From the NCBI GenBank assembly GCA_025774425.1, contig JALGWA010000083.1:1-6438 (forward strand): 6,438 bases of DNA. The letters are read 5' to 3'. Below, in pieces: positions 5,544-6,438 of this stretch. The position numbers and the translations under genes were made by a program. The stretch's first letter is position 1, and each line of letters starts with the position of its first letter. Under the pieces are notes generated by a model. That model made no database searches and was not told the origin of the DNA. It saw only the letters and a list, made by a program, of their open reading frames with translations. This DNA comes from a bacterium. GTDB lineage: Bacteria; Arandabacterota; Arandabacteria; Arandabacterales; JALGWA01.

Positions 5544-6438
5544 ATGCGGCGTTTCCGCACAGTCATCGCCTCCGCGCTGGGCATAGTCGGCGTGGCGGCG
5601 ATCATCACGGGCCTGCTGCTCTCGTATGTGCCGCGGACCATCTTCGACGCGGACTCTTTCGCCGATCTCGCGGTCGCGAGCCTCGGCAACCCGGACGTCG
5701 CGTCCTTCACCGCCGACCGCCTGACGGACGCGGTGGTGTCCACCTATCGGGACCTGACCCCCTATAGACCCATCGTGCTGGCCGCGGCGCGCGCGATCGT
5801 CGACTCGGACGCCTTCCGCGGCATCATCCGCAGGGCGGCACAGACCGCCCACCAGGCGGTGTTCTCGAAGACGGCCGCCGATGTGCTCCTTACCGCCTCC
5901 GACATCGGGGTCGTACTGAGGAGCGCCCTCGCATCCCAGCCGGAGCTCGCCGAGAAGATCCCAGCCGACGCGCAGGCGCTCCTCGCCGCTCCCGGCGCTC
6001 TCCCCAACGGAGACCTCATGCTGGACGGGATGAGGGCGGCCCGCCTGCTGAGCCGCCGGCGGCTGGTGTTCCTGTTTTCCGGAATCGGCCTCATGGCCCT
6101 CGGCCTGCTGGTATCCAAGCGGAGACTGACCGCCCTGCTCCAGCAGGGACTCGCCCTCACGCTGTTGTCGCTGGCGTTCTTCGTGCTCGTCAGATACGGC
6201 GGCGAGACGGCGGCGTCCGGAGTGAGCGACGCCAAGGCCGCCCGCGCACTCGTCGGCCTGTGGAATACCTTCTTCGATGCTTTCCTCGACTGGGTGCTGG
6301 TGCTGAGCGGCATGGGCCTCGTCCTCGTGGCGGGCTCGTCATCGCTGCTCAGCGGATTCCGTCCCATGGAGATCGCGGGGCGCGCCTGGCGCGCGGTGGC
6401 GACCACACCCGGAAGCACCGCCCTCAATATCCTGCGCG
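5544..6438 (+). CDS. Membrane protein of unknown function with a large extracytoplasmic domain, 3' partial
   Basis: The frame is open from ATG 5544 to the window edge (298 codons, no stop). AAGGGAG lies 9 nt before the ATG and a promoter is close upstream. The N-terminus (MRRFR, then a hydrophobic segment at about 7-28) is a signal anchor. Residues ~29-170 are a hydrophilic, helical, probably extracytoplasmic domain with SYVPRTIFDADSFADLAV (27-44), YRPIVLAAARAIVDSDAFRG (74-93) and a regular hydrophobic spacing. Further membrane segments follow at about 173-190, 199-217 and 247-269, with a basic RRR/SKRR pattern marking cytoplasmic ends. From memory it recalls conserved membrane proteins of actinobacteria and other high-GC bacteria that open with a similar FDxxxFA segment; I cannot name the family or assign a function. 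The antisense frame is long only because of the high GC. Confidence 0.8.
   Translation, partial: MRRFRTVIASALGIVGVAAIITGLLLSYVPRTIFDADSFADLAVASLGNPDVASFTADRLTDAVVSTYRDLTPYRPIVLAAARAIVDSDAFRGIIRRAAQTAHQAVFSKTAADVLLTASDIGVVLRSALASQPELAEKIPADAQALLAAPGALPNGDLMLDGMRAARLLSRRRLVFLFSGIGLMALGLLVSKRRLTALLQQGLALTLLSLAFFVLVRYGGETAASGVSDAKAARALVGLWNTFFDAFLDWVLVLSGMGLVLVAGSSSLLSGFRPMEIAGRAWRAVATTPGSTALNILR

Noticed and set aside
5762..6427. A 221-codon minus-strand frame at the right end
   Set aside because: The plus strand has a promoter, ribosome binding site and a protein with ordered membrane segments. The minus frame is Ser/Arg/Ala-rich, as expected for antisense of a membrane gene.
1..6438. CRISPR array, insertion sequence or prophage
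   Set aside because: No spaced direct repeats, transposase motifs, terminal repeats or integrase are visible.

Overview
The window looks like chromosome of a high-GC, largely uncultured bacterium. Hand-counted GC is about 68% in a sample of coding DNA. Two proteins end in the FlgD-like beta-sandwich sorting domain (PNP...GVYFV) typical of secreted proteins in the FCB superphylum and related candidate phyla such as Eisenbacteria, Krumholzibacteriota and Latescibacteria. One of the two is a gingipain-type C25 peptidase. The phylum is an inference; no rRNA or other marker is present.

Layout from left to right: (1) the 3' end of a secreted-protein gene on the + strand (1-323). (2) Convergent to it, a polytopic membrane protein of unknown function (349-1050, -) with a near-consensus sigma70 promoter (TTGACA-17-TAGAAT). 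(3) A small single-RRM RNA-binding protein with a short RGG tail (1252-1530, -), followed by a clear hairpin terminator. (4) A 352-nt non-coding stretch of lower GC (about 53%) with a good minus-strand promoter at its far end and several consecutive hairpins; it is best read as a long structured 5' leader of the RRM gene. (5) A large secreted C25 cysteine peptidase (1883-4213, -). (6) Divergent from it across a short promoter region, a tRNA-queuosine mannosyltransferase-like glycosyltransferase (4342-5454, +). (7) A membrane protein with a large extracytoplasmic loop (5544 to the window end, +), with its own promoter and truncated by the window edge.

The genes do not form one operon: most have their own promoter and orientation changes three times. 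The secreted C25 peptidase and the partial first gene share a C-terminal sorting domain and so probably the same export route. The RRM protein and the mannosyltransferase both concern RNA, but nothing links them beyond proximity. The part most worth a second look is the structured leader at 1531-1882.
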